Below are positions 45,238 through 54,743 of a DNA stretch of 64,000 nt, one piece after another. Below the pieces are notes generated by a model. The model saw nothing but the letters and a program-made list of their open reading frames with translations. It was not told where the DNA came from and searched no databases. The position numbers and the translations under genes are program-made. Numbering within the stretch: position 1 is the stretch's first letter; each line of letters begins with the position of its first letter. This stretch comes from Bacteroidota bacterium (GTDB lineage: Bacteria; Bacteroidota; Bacteroidia; AKYH767-A; OLB10): positions 285,501 through 349,500 of the forward strand of contig JADJMG010000005.1 in NCBI GenBank assembly GCA_016709725.1, in the 5' to 3' direction.

Positions 45238-47277
45238 TTACCAAATATTCACTCGTAAACTATCGGGACGCCACATGGCATCGCCTTCTTTAATATTGAA
45301 GGCTTTGTAGAATTCGGGGATGTTAGCCAATGGACCATTGATGCGCAAGAAATTAGGAGCATGTACATCGGTCATGATGCGGAGTGCTAAAGTTTCGTCA
45401 CGCATGTGTCCGAGCCAGCTTAATGCATAGCCGAGGAAGAAACGTTGATCAGGGGTTAAACCATTAATCAACTTGCCAGATTTGTATTGCTCGGTTTTTT
45501 GAAATGCAGTATATCCTAACAATACTCCACCTAAATCAGCAATGTTTTCACCTTGCGTTGCATCACCATTCACGGTTAAACTATCTAACACTTTGAATTC
45601 ATCAAATTGACGAACGATCATTTTTGCACGTTTAGTAAATTCAGTTTCATCAGAAGGTGTCCACCAGTTTCTCAAGTTTCCTTTTTCATCAAATTGTCGG
45701 CCTTGATCATCGAATCCATGCGTTAACTCGTGTCCGATTGTTGAAGCCCCCGCATAGCCATAGATGATTGCATCGTCGGCTAACGAATCTGCTAAACCTG
45801 GAATGATAAAGATAGCAGCAGGAAGTACGATTTCATTGTTGGATGGATTGTAGTATGCATTGTAAGTTTGAGGAGTCATGTCCCATTCGGTACGATCGAC
45901 AGGCTTACCAAGTTTAGCCACTTGGAAATTATGTGACCAAACATTACTGCGCAATACATTCATCACATAACTAGAACGATCAATACTTAAAGCTGAATAA
46001 TCTTTCCACTCATCAGGATAGGCGACTTTCACAGTAATGGAATTCAATTTTACAATGGCTTTCGCTTTTGTTGAATCCGTCATCCAAGTTAACTTTCCAA
46101 TCCGCTCACGATACGCTTCAATTATATTATCGGTTAAATCTTGATATCGCTTTTTGAATGTAGGTGAAACATATTTTTCTACATACAACTGCCCTAACAA
46201 ATCACCAATTGAACTTTCCTCTTGATTTAACACTCGCTTCCAGCGCGGACGTTTTGCTTTTACTCCATTTAAAATGGTTCCATAAAACTTGAAATTCTGA
46301 TTTTCAAAAGGAGCGCTTAAATAATCTGCTAATCCATTGATTAAATTCCAACGCAAGTATACTTTCCAATCATCGATACTATTTGCTTTCAAACTTTTCT
46401 CCACTTCTTTAAAAAACTCAGGTTGACCAACGATGATCGAATCAATTCCTTTTACATTCATTCCTTCGAACATCAGTTGCCAATCGATAGAAGGAGTCAA
46501 TGATTTCAATCCATCGAATTGCATTTTATTGTAATTAAGATAAGGATCGCGTAAGTCTTCTAACTTGCGAGAGGATTTAGCCAATGCCTTTTCCATTCTT
46601 ACTACCGTTGCTGCATTTGCTTTTGCTTTGATGCTATCATCTCCCATCAGCATAAACATTGCTTTCAAATGATTGTCGTATTCCATTCGAATAGTAACGG
46701 TGCGCGCATCTGAATTAAAATAGTAGTCACGGTCAGGTAAACCGATTCCGCCTTGATACAAATGCAAAGCTTGTTGCTCGGAACGCATTTCATCTTGAAA
46801 TATATACGCCGAATATAATGGACTTACACCATACGTTTGAAGTTTAGCAATCACCTTTACCAAACTTGGCAAGTCGGAAATTTGATTAATCGATGCAAAC
46901 TCATTCTTTAATGGATCAAGTCCTTGCTTGTCGATACTAACGGTATCCATCCCCGCAAAATAGAAATCACCAATTTTTTGTTGACTACTTCCTTTTTCTG
47001 ACGTTGCTTTAGAAGCTTCCTCGCTTACTTTTAGCATGCGATTATTGGTTTCCTCTTGAACAAGTGTCCAAATACCCCAAGATTTTTCAGCTTCAGGAAT
47101 GGGGTTGTTCTTTAACCAAGTTCCACAGGCGTACTTAAAAAAATCGTCACCTGGATTTAATGTGGTGTCCCTGTTTTCTACTAAAGGATCTTTAGCAGGT
47201 GCAGTAGGGGCAGGGCCTTTGCAAGAAGCTATGCATAGACTTACCGATGCAAGCAATAGAAATTTAATATTTTTCAT
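45238..47277 (-). CDS. M13-family (neprilysin/PepO-like) lipoprotein peptidase
   Basis: A zinc endopeptidase of 679 residues. The signal ends in the lipobox 'CIASC', so it should be a lipoprotein in the periplasm or outer membrane. The N-terminal helical M13 domain is followed by 'YYNPSNNEIVLPAAIF', the HExxH zinc site 'GHELTHGFDDQG' (about residue 513), 'GENIADLGGVLLGYTAF' (third zinc ligand Glu and Asp) and the C-terminal 'MWRPDSLRVNIW' (a CxxW-like end with Arg in place of Cys). Length is typical. A well-formed promoter lies just upstream, inside the end of the previous gene. Confidence 0.93.
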   Translation of the reverse strand: MKNIKFLLLASVSLCIASCKGPAPTAPAKDPLVENRDTTLNPGDDFFKYACGTWLKNNPIPEAEKSWGIWTLVQEETNNRMLKVSEEASKATSEKGSSQQKIGDFYFAGMDTVSIDKQGLDPLKNEFASINQISDLPSLVKVIAKLQTYGVSPLYSAYIFQDEMRSEQQALHLYQGGIGLPDRDYYFNSDARTVTIRMEYDNHLKAMFMLMGDDSIKAKANAATVVRMEKALAKSSRKLEDLRDPYLNYNKMQFDGLKSLTPSIDWQLMFEGMNVKGIDSIIVGQPEFFKEVEKSLKANSIDDWKVYLRWNLINGLADYLSAPFENQNFKFYGTILNGVKAKRPRWKRVLNQEESSIGDLLGQLYVEKYVSPTFKKRYQDLTDNIIEAYRERIGKLTWMTDSTKAKAIVKLNSITVKVAYPDEWKDYSALSIDRSSYVMNVLRSNVWSHNFQVAKLGKPVDRTEWDMTPQTYNAYYNPSNNEIVLPAAIFIIPGLADSLADDAIIYGYAGASTIGHELTHGFDDQGRQFDEKGNLRNWWTPSDETEFTKRAKMIVRQFDEFKVLDSLTVNGDATQGENIADLGGVLLGYTAFQKTEQYKSGKLINGLTPDQRFFLGYALSWLGHMRDETLALRIMTDVHAPNFLRINGPLANIPEFYKAFNIKEGDAMWRPDSLRVNIW

Positions 47278-47294
47278 AAGATGATTTAGGGAAT

Positions 47295-47325
47295 CAAAGG
47301 TAATTAATAGAACTACTTAAGCAAA
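47295..47325 (-). promoter_or_regulatory. Promoter of the M13 peptidase gene
   Basis: The minus strand has TTTG (47322-47325), a 19-bp spacer and TACCTTTG (47295-47302), matching both Bacteroidota boxes. The ATG follows 17 bases later. The -33 box lies in the last codons of the upstream gene. Confidence 0.65.
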
Positions 47326-49334
47326 TATTCCATCGCTTTGTTTTTCTCAATTACAGGAGGGTGACAGGACTTTTCTCGACAAACAAAATATTGAGTAACC
47401 TCCTTATCAAATCGATTGTTAAAGATGGAAATAGTAGAATCTACATTTGTTCCAGCGATGATGGTGAGAGGTAAATACTCATTTAGAATAGATTGCAATG
47501 CATTTATACTTTCTGTTCCTGCAATGGCCAACTCAGTACCTTTTTCTAATTCTAAAAACACTCGTGCCCATCGACTATACCAAGCAGTCCCCTTTTCTAC
47601 ATCGGGCTTCATCACTTGCAACATCTTGCGACAACGATTCTCCAATGACGAATCGCCATTTATTCTAGACAAACGCAATAGATTATGCGACATCACTGCA
47701 TTGGAGGATGGAATCACATTGTCTTGCACCTCTTGTTTTCGAGCAATTAATGATTCAGAATGAGAGGAGGTAAACCAAAAGATAGGAGATTCATCACTGG
47801 AAAATTCCTTCAACACTGTTTGGGCTAAATCATCGACCAAATTCAAATAATTAATTTCCATTGTACATGAAAAAAGTGAAAGAAATGCTTCCATCACGAA
47901 TGCATAATCCTCCAGAAACCCGGGAATCGTGACCAAAACTTCATCGCCCTTGATCTTTGCAGCATGAAAAAGGTGTTGATTCTTCAAGAAATTTTTCTGA
48001 ATAAACTCAGCACATTTTCTTGCCACCTCTAAATAATGCGGATCTCCCAAAGCAGTATAGGCATCCAAATATCCAGAAAGCATCATTGCATTCCATGAGC
48101 ATAAAATTTTATCATCGAGACCAGGAGCGACGCGTTTACTTCGGGCATCAAACATTTTTTGTTTGATACTTTCAATTTTTGAAGCAAGTTCATCTTCCTT
48201 CAAGGAATATTTTTCCAGTATACCAGAAAGTGAATCTGGGCGTAAAGGAATGTATAAATCATGTTCCCAATATCCTTTTTCATTCAAGCAAAAATAATCG
48301 ATTGCTAAGGGTGCATCTTCTTGCAACAAGGAATTCACTTCATCAATGGTCCAGCAATAAAACTTTCCTTCCGCTCCTTCCGTATCAGCATCCAACGCAG
48401 AATAAAATGCGCCGTTCTCATTTCTTAATTCGCGCTCTACAAATGTTAAAGTTTGCACCAGTACATCTTTATACAATGGATTTTTACTTTCTTTAAATCC
48501 ATCTGCATACAGCGAAACCAAGAGCGCATTATCATACAACATCTTTTCAAAATGCGGTACCTTCCACACCATATCGGTACTGTAACGTGCAAATCCACCA
48601 CCGAGCTGATCATAGATACCACCGCTTGCCATCTTCGTCAATGTAAGGTGAACGTGATTACGTGTACTCTCATTCTTCTCCGTAAAAGTGGTTGCTAATA
48701 AATAACGATAGCCATCGGGCAATGGAAATTTAGGCGCGCGAAGAGGTCCACCTTCTTCGTGATCCCATTGCTTCGACCAATGTGATACCAATTCAGTATG
48801 ATCATGAAAACTTCGATCCGCATCATCACTTGAAAATTGAATAGTACTCATCTTCTTCATTCCATCCATCAACTCACCCGCATATTCATCACACTTTGCT
48901 GGATCATTTCTAAAAAATGCGGCAAGCTGCAATAACACTTGTCGCCATTGTTCTTTTGGAAAATAAGTGCCCCCATAAATAGGACGCTGATCAGGAAGTG
49001 CAATCACATTGAGTGGCCATCCTCCTCTTCCCGTCATCATCTGCACGGCATCCATATACACTTGATCGATATCGGGACGTTCTTCGCGATCGATTTTAAT
49101 GCAGACAAATGATTTATTCATGACAGTGGCGACTTCCTCGTCTTCAAAACTCTCATGCTCCATCACATGACACCAATGACAAGCCGAATAACCGATACTG
49201 ATGATGATTAATTTATTTTCATCACGTGCTTTTTGCAATACTTTCTCCGACCACGCATACCATTGCACCGGATTATAGGCATGTTGCAAAAGATACGGCG
49301 AGGTAGCATGAATTAATTCATTCGGAGTTTTCAT
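47313..49334 (-). CDS. YyaL-type thioredoxin-domain protein (DUF255)
   Basis: The 673-residue protein begins with a thioredoxin-like domain carrying 'YSACHWCHVMEHESF' (Cys52 and Cys55), and continues with 'KIDREERPDIDQVYM' and 'GGWPLNVIALPDQRPIYGGTYFP'. The rest is an (alpha/alpha)6-barrel like a glycosidase or N-acylglucosamine epimerase fold ('GGIYDQLGGGFARYSTD', 'KMLYDNALL', 'LCSWNAMMLSGYL'). It matches the widespread YyaL/SPATA20 family whose function is unknown. Cytosolic: no signal peptide. Length is normal. Confidence 0.92.
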   Translation of the reverse strand: MKTPNELIHATSPYLLQHAYNPVQWYAWSEKVLQKARDENKLIIISIGYSACHWCHVMEHESFEDEEVATVMNKSFVCIKIDREERPDIDQVYMDAVQMMTGRGGWPLNVIALPDQRPIYGGTYFPKEQWRQVLLQLAAFFRNDPAKCDEYAGELMDGMKKMSTIQFSSDDADRSFHDHTELVSHWSKQWDHEEGGPLRAPKFPLPDGYRYLLATTFTEKNESTRNHVHLTLTKMASGGIYDQLGGGFARYSTDMVWKVPHFEKMLYDNALLVSLYADGFKESKNPLYKDVLVQTLTFVERELRNENGAFYSALDADTEGAEGKFYCWTIDEVNSLLQEDAPLAIDYFCLNEKGYWEHDLYIPLRPDSLSGILEKYSLKEDELASKIESIKQKMFDARSKRVAPGLDDKILCSWNAMMLSGYLDAYTALGDPHYLEVARKCAEFIQKNFLKNQHLFHAAKIKGDEVLVTIPGFLEDYAFVMEAFLSLFSCTMEINYLNLVDDLAQTVLKEFSSDESPIFWFTSSHSESLIARKQEVQDNVIPSSNAVMSHNLLRLSRINGDSSLENRCRKMLQVMKPDVEKGTAWYSRWARVFLELEKGTELAIAGTESINALQSILNEYLPLTIIAGTNVDSTISIFNNRFDKEVTQYFVCREKSCHPPVIEKNKAMEYLLK

Positions 49335-49357
49335 TGTACGCCATTAAAAATTAAACT

Positions 49358-49564
49358 TTATAGATCTTTCTTCTTATTCCACAGAAACATAAATCCAACA
49401 CCTAAAATAATCGCTACAGAAAAAACAATATTCGTCAGCAGCGAATGAGTATCTTGTTGGGTTAGTTCACCACCACCTCTACGTAATTTATAAATAAAGT
49501 AAGACAACACGCTTCCTCCACCAACGCTGGCAAGGACAATAATTACACGACGAGTGGGTGACAT
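49358..49564 (-). CDS. Small two-helix membrane protein
   Basis: A 68-residue protein with two predicted membrane helices ('VIIVLASVGGGSVLSYFIY' and 'LLTNIVFSVAIILGVGFMFLW'-like region), a polar Gly-rich loop 'RRGGGELTQQDTH' and a basic tail. It begins with ATG and lies 41 bp from tyrS and 23 bp from the YyaL gene on the same strand. I recognise no family. Codon use and position make a real gene likely. Confidence 0.6.
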   Translation of the reverse strand: MSPTRRVIIVLASVGGGSVLSYFIYKLRRGGGELTQQDTHSLLTNIVFSVAIILGVGFMFLWNKKKDL

Positions 49565-49605
49565 TTTTTATTTTTTTACGCAATTATTCAAATACAATTC
49601 AAATT

Positions 49606-50898
49606 TTAATTCACGATGAGGAGATAATAATTCTTCTTCCCCTTTTGCACTAACAAATATTTATTTTGCAAAAGTCCGTTTGTATTTTGCACTGCATTCA
49701 CATCCGTTAACTTTTGTTTATTGATACTGACACCACCACCTTGAATTAATTTTCGAGCTTCTCCTCGTGAGGGAAATACATTTGTTTTGTCAGACAACAA
49801 TTCAATCACTGAAATTCCGGATGTTAATTCATCTCTAGAAATTTGCATTTGAGGCACACCTTCAAATACGTTCAACAACGTTTCTTCGTCAAGTTTACTC
49901 AATGCTTCAGTAGGTGCATTTCCAAATAATATTTCAGATGCTTCCACGGCTGCATTATAATCGCTTTCACTGTGTACACGAATGGTTACTTCCTTAGCGA
50001 TGGCTTTTTGAAGTAAACGTTGATTGGGAGCCAAATCATGTTCTGCTTCCAATGCAAGAACTTCCTCTTGAGATTTCGTTGTAAAAATTCGAATGTAATT
50101 TTTACTGTCTTCGTCGGAACTATTTAACCAAAACTGAAAAAACTTATACGGACTTGTTTTTTTAGGATCGAGCCAAATATTTCCACTTTCTGTTTTTCCA
50201 AATTTTGTTCCGTCGGCTTTTTTGATGAGTGGTGTTGTTAAAGCAAATGCTTCACCACCTTCCATTCTACGAATAAGTTCAGTCCCTGTGGTAATATTTC
50301 CCCACTGGTCGGAGCCACCCATCTGCAATTTCAAGCCTTGATGCTTCCACAAATAGTAAAAATCGTAGCCTTGCACGAGCTGATAACTAAACTCTGTAAA
50401 GGAGAGTCCAGATTCCAAACGAGATTTCACGCTATCCTTTGCCAACATGTAATTAACCGTGATGTGTTTACCTACATCACGAATAAAATCTAGGAAATTA
50501 AAATTCTTAAACCAATCATAATTATTGACAATACTCGCTTGCGTTGGTCCGGCAGTAAAATCCAGAAATTTTTCCAATTGCTTTTTCTGTCCTTGCAAAT
50601 TAGCATTCAAAATATCTTCACTCAACAAATTCCGCTCTGCAGACTTCCCTGAAGGATCGCCCACCATTCCAGTTGCTCCACCTACAAGCGCTACAGGTTG
50701 GTGACCGCAGCGTTGAAAATGCAATAAAATCATTACTTGCACCAAATTTCCAACGCCCAAAGAATCGGAAGTTGGATCGAAGCCAATATAACCTTTCACT
50801 GGACCTTTCTTTAAAAGTTCATCAGTGCCGGGCATCATATCTTGCAACATGCCGCGCCATTTTAATTCTTCAATGAAATTCAAGGTAGGAATACTCAT
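49606..50898 (-). CDS. tyrS: Tyrosine--tRNA ligase
   Basis: A class Ic synthetase of 430 residues that charges tRNA-Tyr. 'GFDPTSDSLGVGNLV' holds the HIGH-type motif (LGVGN), 'GGATGMVGDPSGK' and 'QGYDFYYLW' the tyrosine pocket, 'MGGSDQWGNITTG' the ATP/Tyr site and 'KFGKTESGNIW' the KMSKS equivalent. A C-terminal S4 RNA-binding domain follows ('FPSRGEARKLIQGGGVSIN'). Length and domain order are normal. Confidence 0.96.
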   Translation of the reverse strand: MSIPTLNFIEELKWRGMLQDMMPGTDELLKKGPVKGYIGFDPTSDSLGVGNLVQVMILLHFQRCGHQPVALVGGATGMVGDPSGKSAERNLLSEDILNANLQGQKKQLEKFLDFTAGPTQASIVNNYDWFKNFNFLDFIRDVGKHITVNYMLAKDSVKSRLESGLSFTEFSYQLVQGYDFYYLWKHQGLKLQMGGSDQWGNITTGTELIRRMEGGEAFALTTPLIKKADGTKFGKTESGNIWLDPKKTSPYKFFQFWLNSSDEDSKNYIRIFTTKSQEEVLALEAEHDLAPNQRLLQKAIAKEVTIRVHSESDYNAAVEASEILFGNAPTEALSKLDEETLLNVFEGVPQMQISRDELTSGISVIELLSDKTNVFPSRGEARKLIQGGGVSINKQKLTDVNAVQNTNGLLQNKYLLVQKGKKNYYLLIVN

Positions 50899-50935
50899 AA
50901 CAAGTTAATTGATCGGATCTACTGTATTTGGAAGG

Positions 50936-50943
50936 CAAATTTA
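50936..50943 (-). promoter_or_regulatory. -7 element TAAATTTG upstream of tyrS
   Basis: Exact TAnnTTTG match on the minus strand, 37 bases before the tyrS ATG. No TTTG at -33 is visible. Confidence 0.4.
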
Positions 50944-51050
50944 CAAATTCGAGGGGAGGTAGCAGCAGAGAAGTGCTAATGACTTTTACTTTTAATTTGA
51001 TGCCTTGAGTCTTGATTTTCAAATCCATGCAGAGAGAACTGTCATTCTAC

Positions 51051-51058
51051 TATCTTCG
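51051..51058 (+). promoter_or_regulatory. -7-like element TATCTTCG immediately before the SDR gene
   Basis: Ends 4 bases before the ATG at 51063, the same spacing as before plsC, tadA and the IPExxxVDY gene. Confidence 0.4.
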
Positions 51059-51062
51059 CCCT

Positions 51063-52048
51063 ATGATTTTAGTTACCGGTGGCACCGGAATGATTGGCTC
51101 CCGTCTCCTTTATGATCTATGTAAGGAGGGCCGTAAAGTGCGTGCATTAAAGCGCGAAAACTCTTCCATTCATCTTTTTGAAATTTACACGAAGAAGAAA
51201 CTGCATTGCGCGAATTCGTTACGTGGGTGGATGGTGATTTACTCGAAATTGATAGTTTGATTTCTGTGTGCGATGGTATTGACACTGTTTTTCATGCTGC
51301 AGCGATGATCTCCTTTGTTCCATCAGAAGCAAAGCACATGGAAAAAGTGAATATGGAAGGGACGGCTAATCTGGTTAACATTTGCACACAACTTCCAAAC
51401 TTCAAATTTTTTGGGCATGTTAGCTCTGTAGCGACATTGGGAAGAATTTCGGGAGAGCAAAAAATTGACGAGAACACACATTGGGATCCTAACTCGCATC
51501 CTTCAAACTATGCGATTAGTAAATATGGTGCAGAGCGAGAAGTATGGCGAGGAATGGCAGAAGGATTGCCTGCAGTGATTATTAATCCAAGTATTGTGTT
51601 GGGATTGGGAGATTTTACAAAAGGAAGTGCGGCTTTATTCGGAAAAATAAAACGAGGATTTCCATTTTACACAGAGGGCGTAAGTGGATTTGTAGATGTA
51701 AGAGATGTATGTGATGCGCTTCTCTTTTTGTGGAAGAAAGAAATTACAGGAGAACGATTTATTGTGAGTGCGGCTGATTTAAGTTTTAAAAATTTATTTG
51801 ATAAAATGGCAGTGGCCATGAACGTTAAAAAACCATCGATCAAAATTCATTCGTGGATGGCATCGTTGGCATGGCCTATCGTTTTTGTAGTGACAAAAAT
51901 TACTGGTAAAGCACCTTTCATCACGAGAGAAACGGCGAAATCGGCGAGGAGTAAATATTTTTATTCGTCGGAGAAAATTAAAAAATTGGGGTTTCAATTT
52001 CGAAGCATTGATGAATGTGTCGATTTTACGGTTGGGTTTTTGAAATGA
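51063..52048 (+). CDS. NAD-dependent epimerase/dehydratase-family SDR (frameshifted)
   Basis: An extended SDR of about 328 residues when joined. The first frame gives 'MILVTGGTGMIGSRLLYDL' and stops at 51260. The second (from about 51200) continues 'EETALREFVTWVDGDLLE', then 'FHAAAMISF', 'HVSSVATLGR' and 'NYAISKYGAER' (Tyr-xxx-Lys). One base is missing or extra near 51190-51200. The family resembles dihydroflavonol-4-reductase or 3-beta-hydroxysteroid dehydrogenase relatives; the substrate cannot be told. The ATG at 51063 is chosen over the upstream frame since the Rossmann strand starts there. Confidence 0.83.
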
Positions 52049-52165
52049 AATAATTCATTCAACAATTGAATTTCAACATACATCTATGATTGATGGGCCG
52101 CAGATTTTTTATGATAGTTATGATTCATTATGATTGACTGCAGTATCATAAAGAATTATCAATTG

Positions 52166-52204
52166 AACACGGATGACGCAGATTAATCGGATAAACTCGG
52201 ATTT
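52166..52204. repeat. Degenerate repeat around GGAT, 8-10 bp period
   Basis: The sequence after GAACAC repeats GGATGACGCA, GATTAATC, GGATAAACTC, GGATTTG. I recall similar 'ACACGGATGACACGGATTAATC'-type intergenic sequences in other bacteria. It fills part of the 287-bp gap 52049-52335, which otherwise holds nothing I can name. Confidence 0.6.
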
Positions 52205-52335
52205 GCTAAGTACAAATGAAATGATCATACCCTAACAAAATAAGTAAGAGTTTCCTTTAATTAAAAAATTAATACTAAACACTACTTTAAAAATTGCAAA
52301 ATCAACTAATAGAACATTTTCAAATCAAAAAATTT

Positions 52336-52725
52336 TCAAATCGATTTCTTCTTCAATCTCGCATCATACTTCACAAAAAGATTGAGCCAAACCGCTCTTG
52401 CTGTTCGGAAAGTATAAGGGGCAAGAAATATGAGAACTACTGTATTTGCAATAATAAAAGTGAGCGTGTCGAACTCGGAAAATAGCACCCAATAAAATAA
52501 AAATACAGCAACAGAAACTGCAATGGTGAATGCATAACTCACATACATAGCACCATAATAATAGCCCGGCTCGGGTTCGAAATTGAGTCCGCAGTTTGGG
52601 CAATGGGAATACATCTTCGACATAGTCTTCAAGTGATAAGGATTGCGATCGATAAACATATCGCCTTCCAAGCACTGTGGACATTTATGCTGAAATGAAC
52701 TGGTTATTTTGGTGATTAATTTCAT
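52336..52725 (-). CDS. DUF983 small membrane protein
   Basis: The 129-residue protein has two zinc-ribbon-like pairs, 'HKCPQCLEGDMF' and 'HCPNCGLNFEPEPGYYYGAMY', followed by two membrane helices ('AFTIAVSVAVFLFYWVLF' and 'IIANTVVLIFLAPY'). This order defines DUF983. Function unknown; in some bacteria the family lies near cytochrome oxidase genes, which is not so here. It stands alone on the minus strand. Confidence 0.9.
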   Translation of the reverse strand: MKLITKITSSFQHKCPQCLEGDMFIDRNPYHLKTMSKMYSHCPNCGLNFEPEPGYYYGAMYVSYAFTIAVSVAVFLFYWVLFSEFDTLTFIIANTVVLIFLAPYTFRTARAVWLNLFVKYDARLKKKSI

Positions 52726-52818
52726 AATCGAGAGTGCAAAGATCGTGAATTATTAAAGATTATAATGGTAAGAAAACCTGATTTAAATCTTGTTTTGGAA
52801 ATGCTCGGCAAGTAAAAA

Positions 52819-53862
52819 TTACTTCACTAAAACCCATGCATTTTTCTCAAATTCCACTTTGATTGAATTAAGTTCAGCATGAACTTTAGACATCTCATTC
52901 GATGAAAATAAACTGACAATGTATAATCCTTGATCATTTTGTCCGATGATGCTTGCATCGTATCCTAATAAATCGGCTTCAGCTATTAAATTTTTAGCGT
53001 TTTCCTCTGAGCGGAAACATCCGCCAACCACGTAAAATGATCGAGAAGAGCTTTTTCTACTCTCTACAACTGGTTCCACTTCCTTTACTACTGGTGCAAC
53101 GTGCGTAGAATCAACAGGAGATAATTCTGCTTCTTGAACTGGAATCACTTCTGGATTCGAATCAACAACTACTGGTAAAACATTTTCTTCAACAACAGGA
53201 GCATTTTCAAAAGGAGCGACGTTTGAATCATCTATTCCGGAATATTTTACTTCAGGACCTTGATAAATTTCGTTGAGTGGAAGAATTTGTGCTAATCCAG
53301 TATTCAACGTTTGAATGACTTTTGGATTGAAAACGAGCAAGGCAAATACAGCTGCAGCTGGAATCAATTCCAATAAACGCCAAGCTTGCCATGATTTCTT
53401 TTCTCCTGTTACTTTTAACGTCTTCACTTTTGCACCTGCATCTCTTCGAATCGCGGGTGAGTGAATTGTTGTTAAACCAAAGGCATCTAGAGAATAATTC
53501 TCCGTAGTATCCGGCTCAAATTGAATTCGACTTTCACTATCGAAATTCATCGATCCAATTTTTTCAAATTGCACCAATTCATTCGATTGCAAGCGACTTA
53601 TCACATCTTCAACAAAATACTTGATTTTAGTTACTGCGTCACCGTAAGTAATTCCTTCACGGCGAGAAACATAATTCGCTAAAAGTCCGTCGTTGGTTCT
53701 CAAACTGGCATTAAATGCAATTCGGCGAACTGGAGGACTAAAAGTGTGTTGAGCTGGATTTAAAAATGCAGAACGACTATTGGCCACAAATCCACCTAAG
53801 CCAGGAATGATTACACAATCACTGACATATAATAACTCGCTGATATATAGAGGAATACGCAA
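52819..53862 (-). CDS. HU/CCDC81-like and SPOR-domain protein
   Basis: About 347 residues. The N-terminal 'RIPLYISELLYVSDCVIIPGLGGFVAN' region (longer than one motif, given in part: 'DCVIIPGLGGFVAN') is the HU-CCDC81 bacterial module. One membrane helix follows ('LLELIPAAAVFALLVF'), then a Pro/Val/Glu-rich linker and a C-terminal SPOR domain ('FYVVGGCFRSEENAKNLI'), which binds denuded peptidoglycan, mainly at division sites. The frame is open to a TTG at 53925, but a promoter at 53882-53913 lies inside that extension, so a TTG start at 53862 is preferred. Confidence 0.8.
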   Translation of the reverse strand: MRIPLYISELLYVSDCVIIPGLGGFVANSRSAFLNPAQHTFSPPVRRIAFNASLRTNDGLLANYVSRREGITYGDAVTKIKYFVEDVISRLQSNELVQFEKIGSMNFDSESRIQFEPDTTENYSLDAFGLTTIHSPAIRRDAGAKVKTLKVTGEKKSWQAWRLLELIPAAAVFALLVFNPKVIQTLNTGLAQILPLNEIYQGPEVKYSGIDDSNVAPFENAPVVEENVLPVVVDSNPEVIPVQEAELSPVDSTHVAPVVKEVEPVVESRKSSSRSFYVVGGCFRSEENAKNLIAEADLLGYDASIIGQNDQGLYIVSLFSSNEMSKVHAELNSIKVEFEKNAWVLVK

Positions 53863-53881
53863 TTTTGTTGTTCTGAAGGTG

Positions 53882-53913
53882 CTAAGATAGCACAATGGAG
53901 AAGGAAAGGCAAA
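53882..53913 (-). promoter_or_regulatory. Candidate promoter of the HU/SPOR gene
   Basis: Minus strand TTTG (53910-53913), 20-bp spacer and TATCTTAG (53882-53889, one change from TAnnTTTG). It places the start of transcription downstream of the first possible start codon. Confidence 0.5.
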
Positions 53914-53995
53914 TCGACTGGGCAAAGAGCATCAAAATCAAGGTAAAAAGATAATTTCAGCTATTTCAACCGAAATTAAATCAAAGACACAAGAA

Positions 53996-54740
53996 TTACT
54001 GAGAAATGTACTGTTGAGCTCTTTGCAAATCTTCGGGAGTATCTACTGCGATGGTTTCTAATTCAGTAATACGAGTTCGAATTTTAAATCCATTTTCAAG
54101 CCAACGGAGTTGCTCAAGCGATTCAATTTTTTCTAACACTCCTTGCTGCAATTGTGTTAAGCGAGGCAAGATGGAAGCTTGGTATCCATAAATGCCGATA
54201 TGCTTATAATAATTATGCTGGGGAAGCCAATGTTCCGTCTTAAAATTCTTCATGAATGGAATGGGTTGACGCGAAAAATAAAGTGCGTCACCGTTTGAAG
54301 CTATCACCACCTTTGGAATATTTTCATTGATCAACTCATCATGCGAACGAATAATTTTAACCAACGTAGCGATGTCTACATTCTCTTCTAATAAAGCTCC
54401 GGCCAACAAATCAATTTGTCCGGGTTGAATAAAAGGTTCATCGCCTTGAATATTTATGACTGCATCAAACGACTCATCCAACTTCGACAATGCTTCTGCA
54501 CACCGATCGGTTCCGGAAGGATGATCGGTACGGGTGAGGATTACATCACCCCAAAGCTTCTAACGGTTTCGGCTATACGATTATCATCGGTAGCTACCAC
54601 TACTCTTTGTAATGAAGTCGATTTTTTGCTTGCTCATAAACTCTTTCAATCATTGTTTTGCCTGCAATTAAAGCAAGGGGTTTACCTGGAAAGCGAGTTG
54701 AATCGTAACGTGCAGGAATAATTCCAACAATCTTCTTCAT
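53996..54740 (-). CDS. kdsB: 3-deoxy-manno-octulosonate cytidylyltransferase (two frameshifts)
   Basis: KdsB activates Kdo with CTP to CMP-Kdo for WaaA. The first frame reads 'KKIVGIIPARYDSTRFPGKPL', described here as the nucleotide-binding start. It breaks at a T6 run (54622-54627, one base short) and again at a C4 run (54549-54552, one base short). Repair gives 'VVVATDDNRIAE', 'RTDHPSGTDRCAEA' and 'VINIQGDEPF', all typical of KdsB. The open C-terminal part is 53996-54490. The repaired protein has about 248 residues, normal. It lies 3 bp from the next gene upstream of its stop side, so the two are close on one strand. Confidence 0.92.
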
Positions 54741-54743
54741 ATA

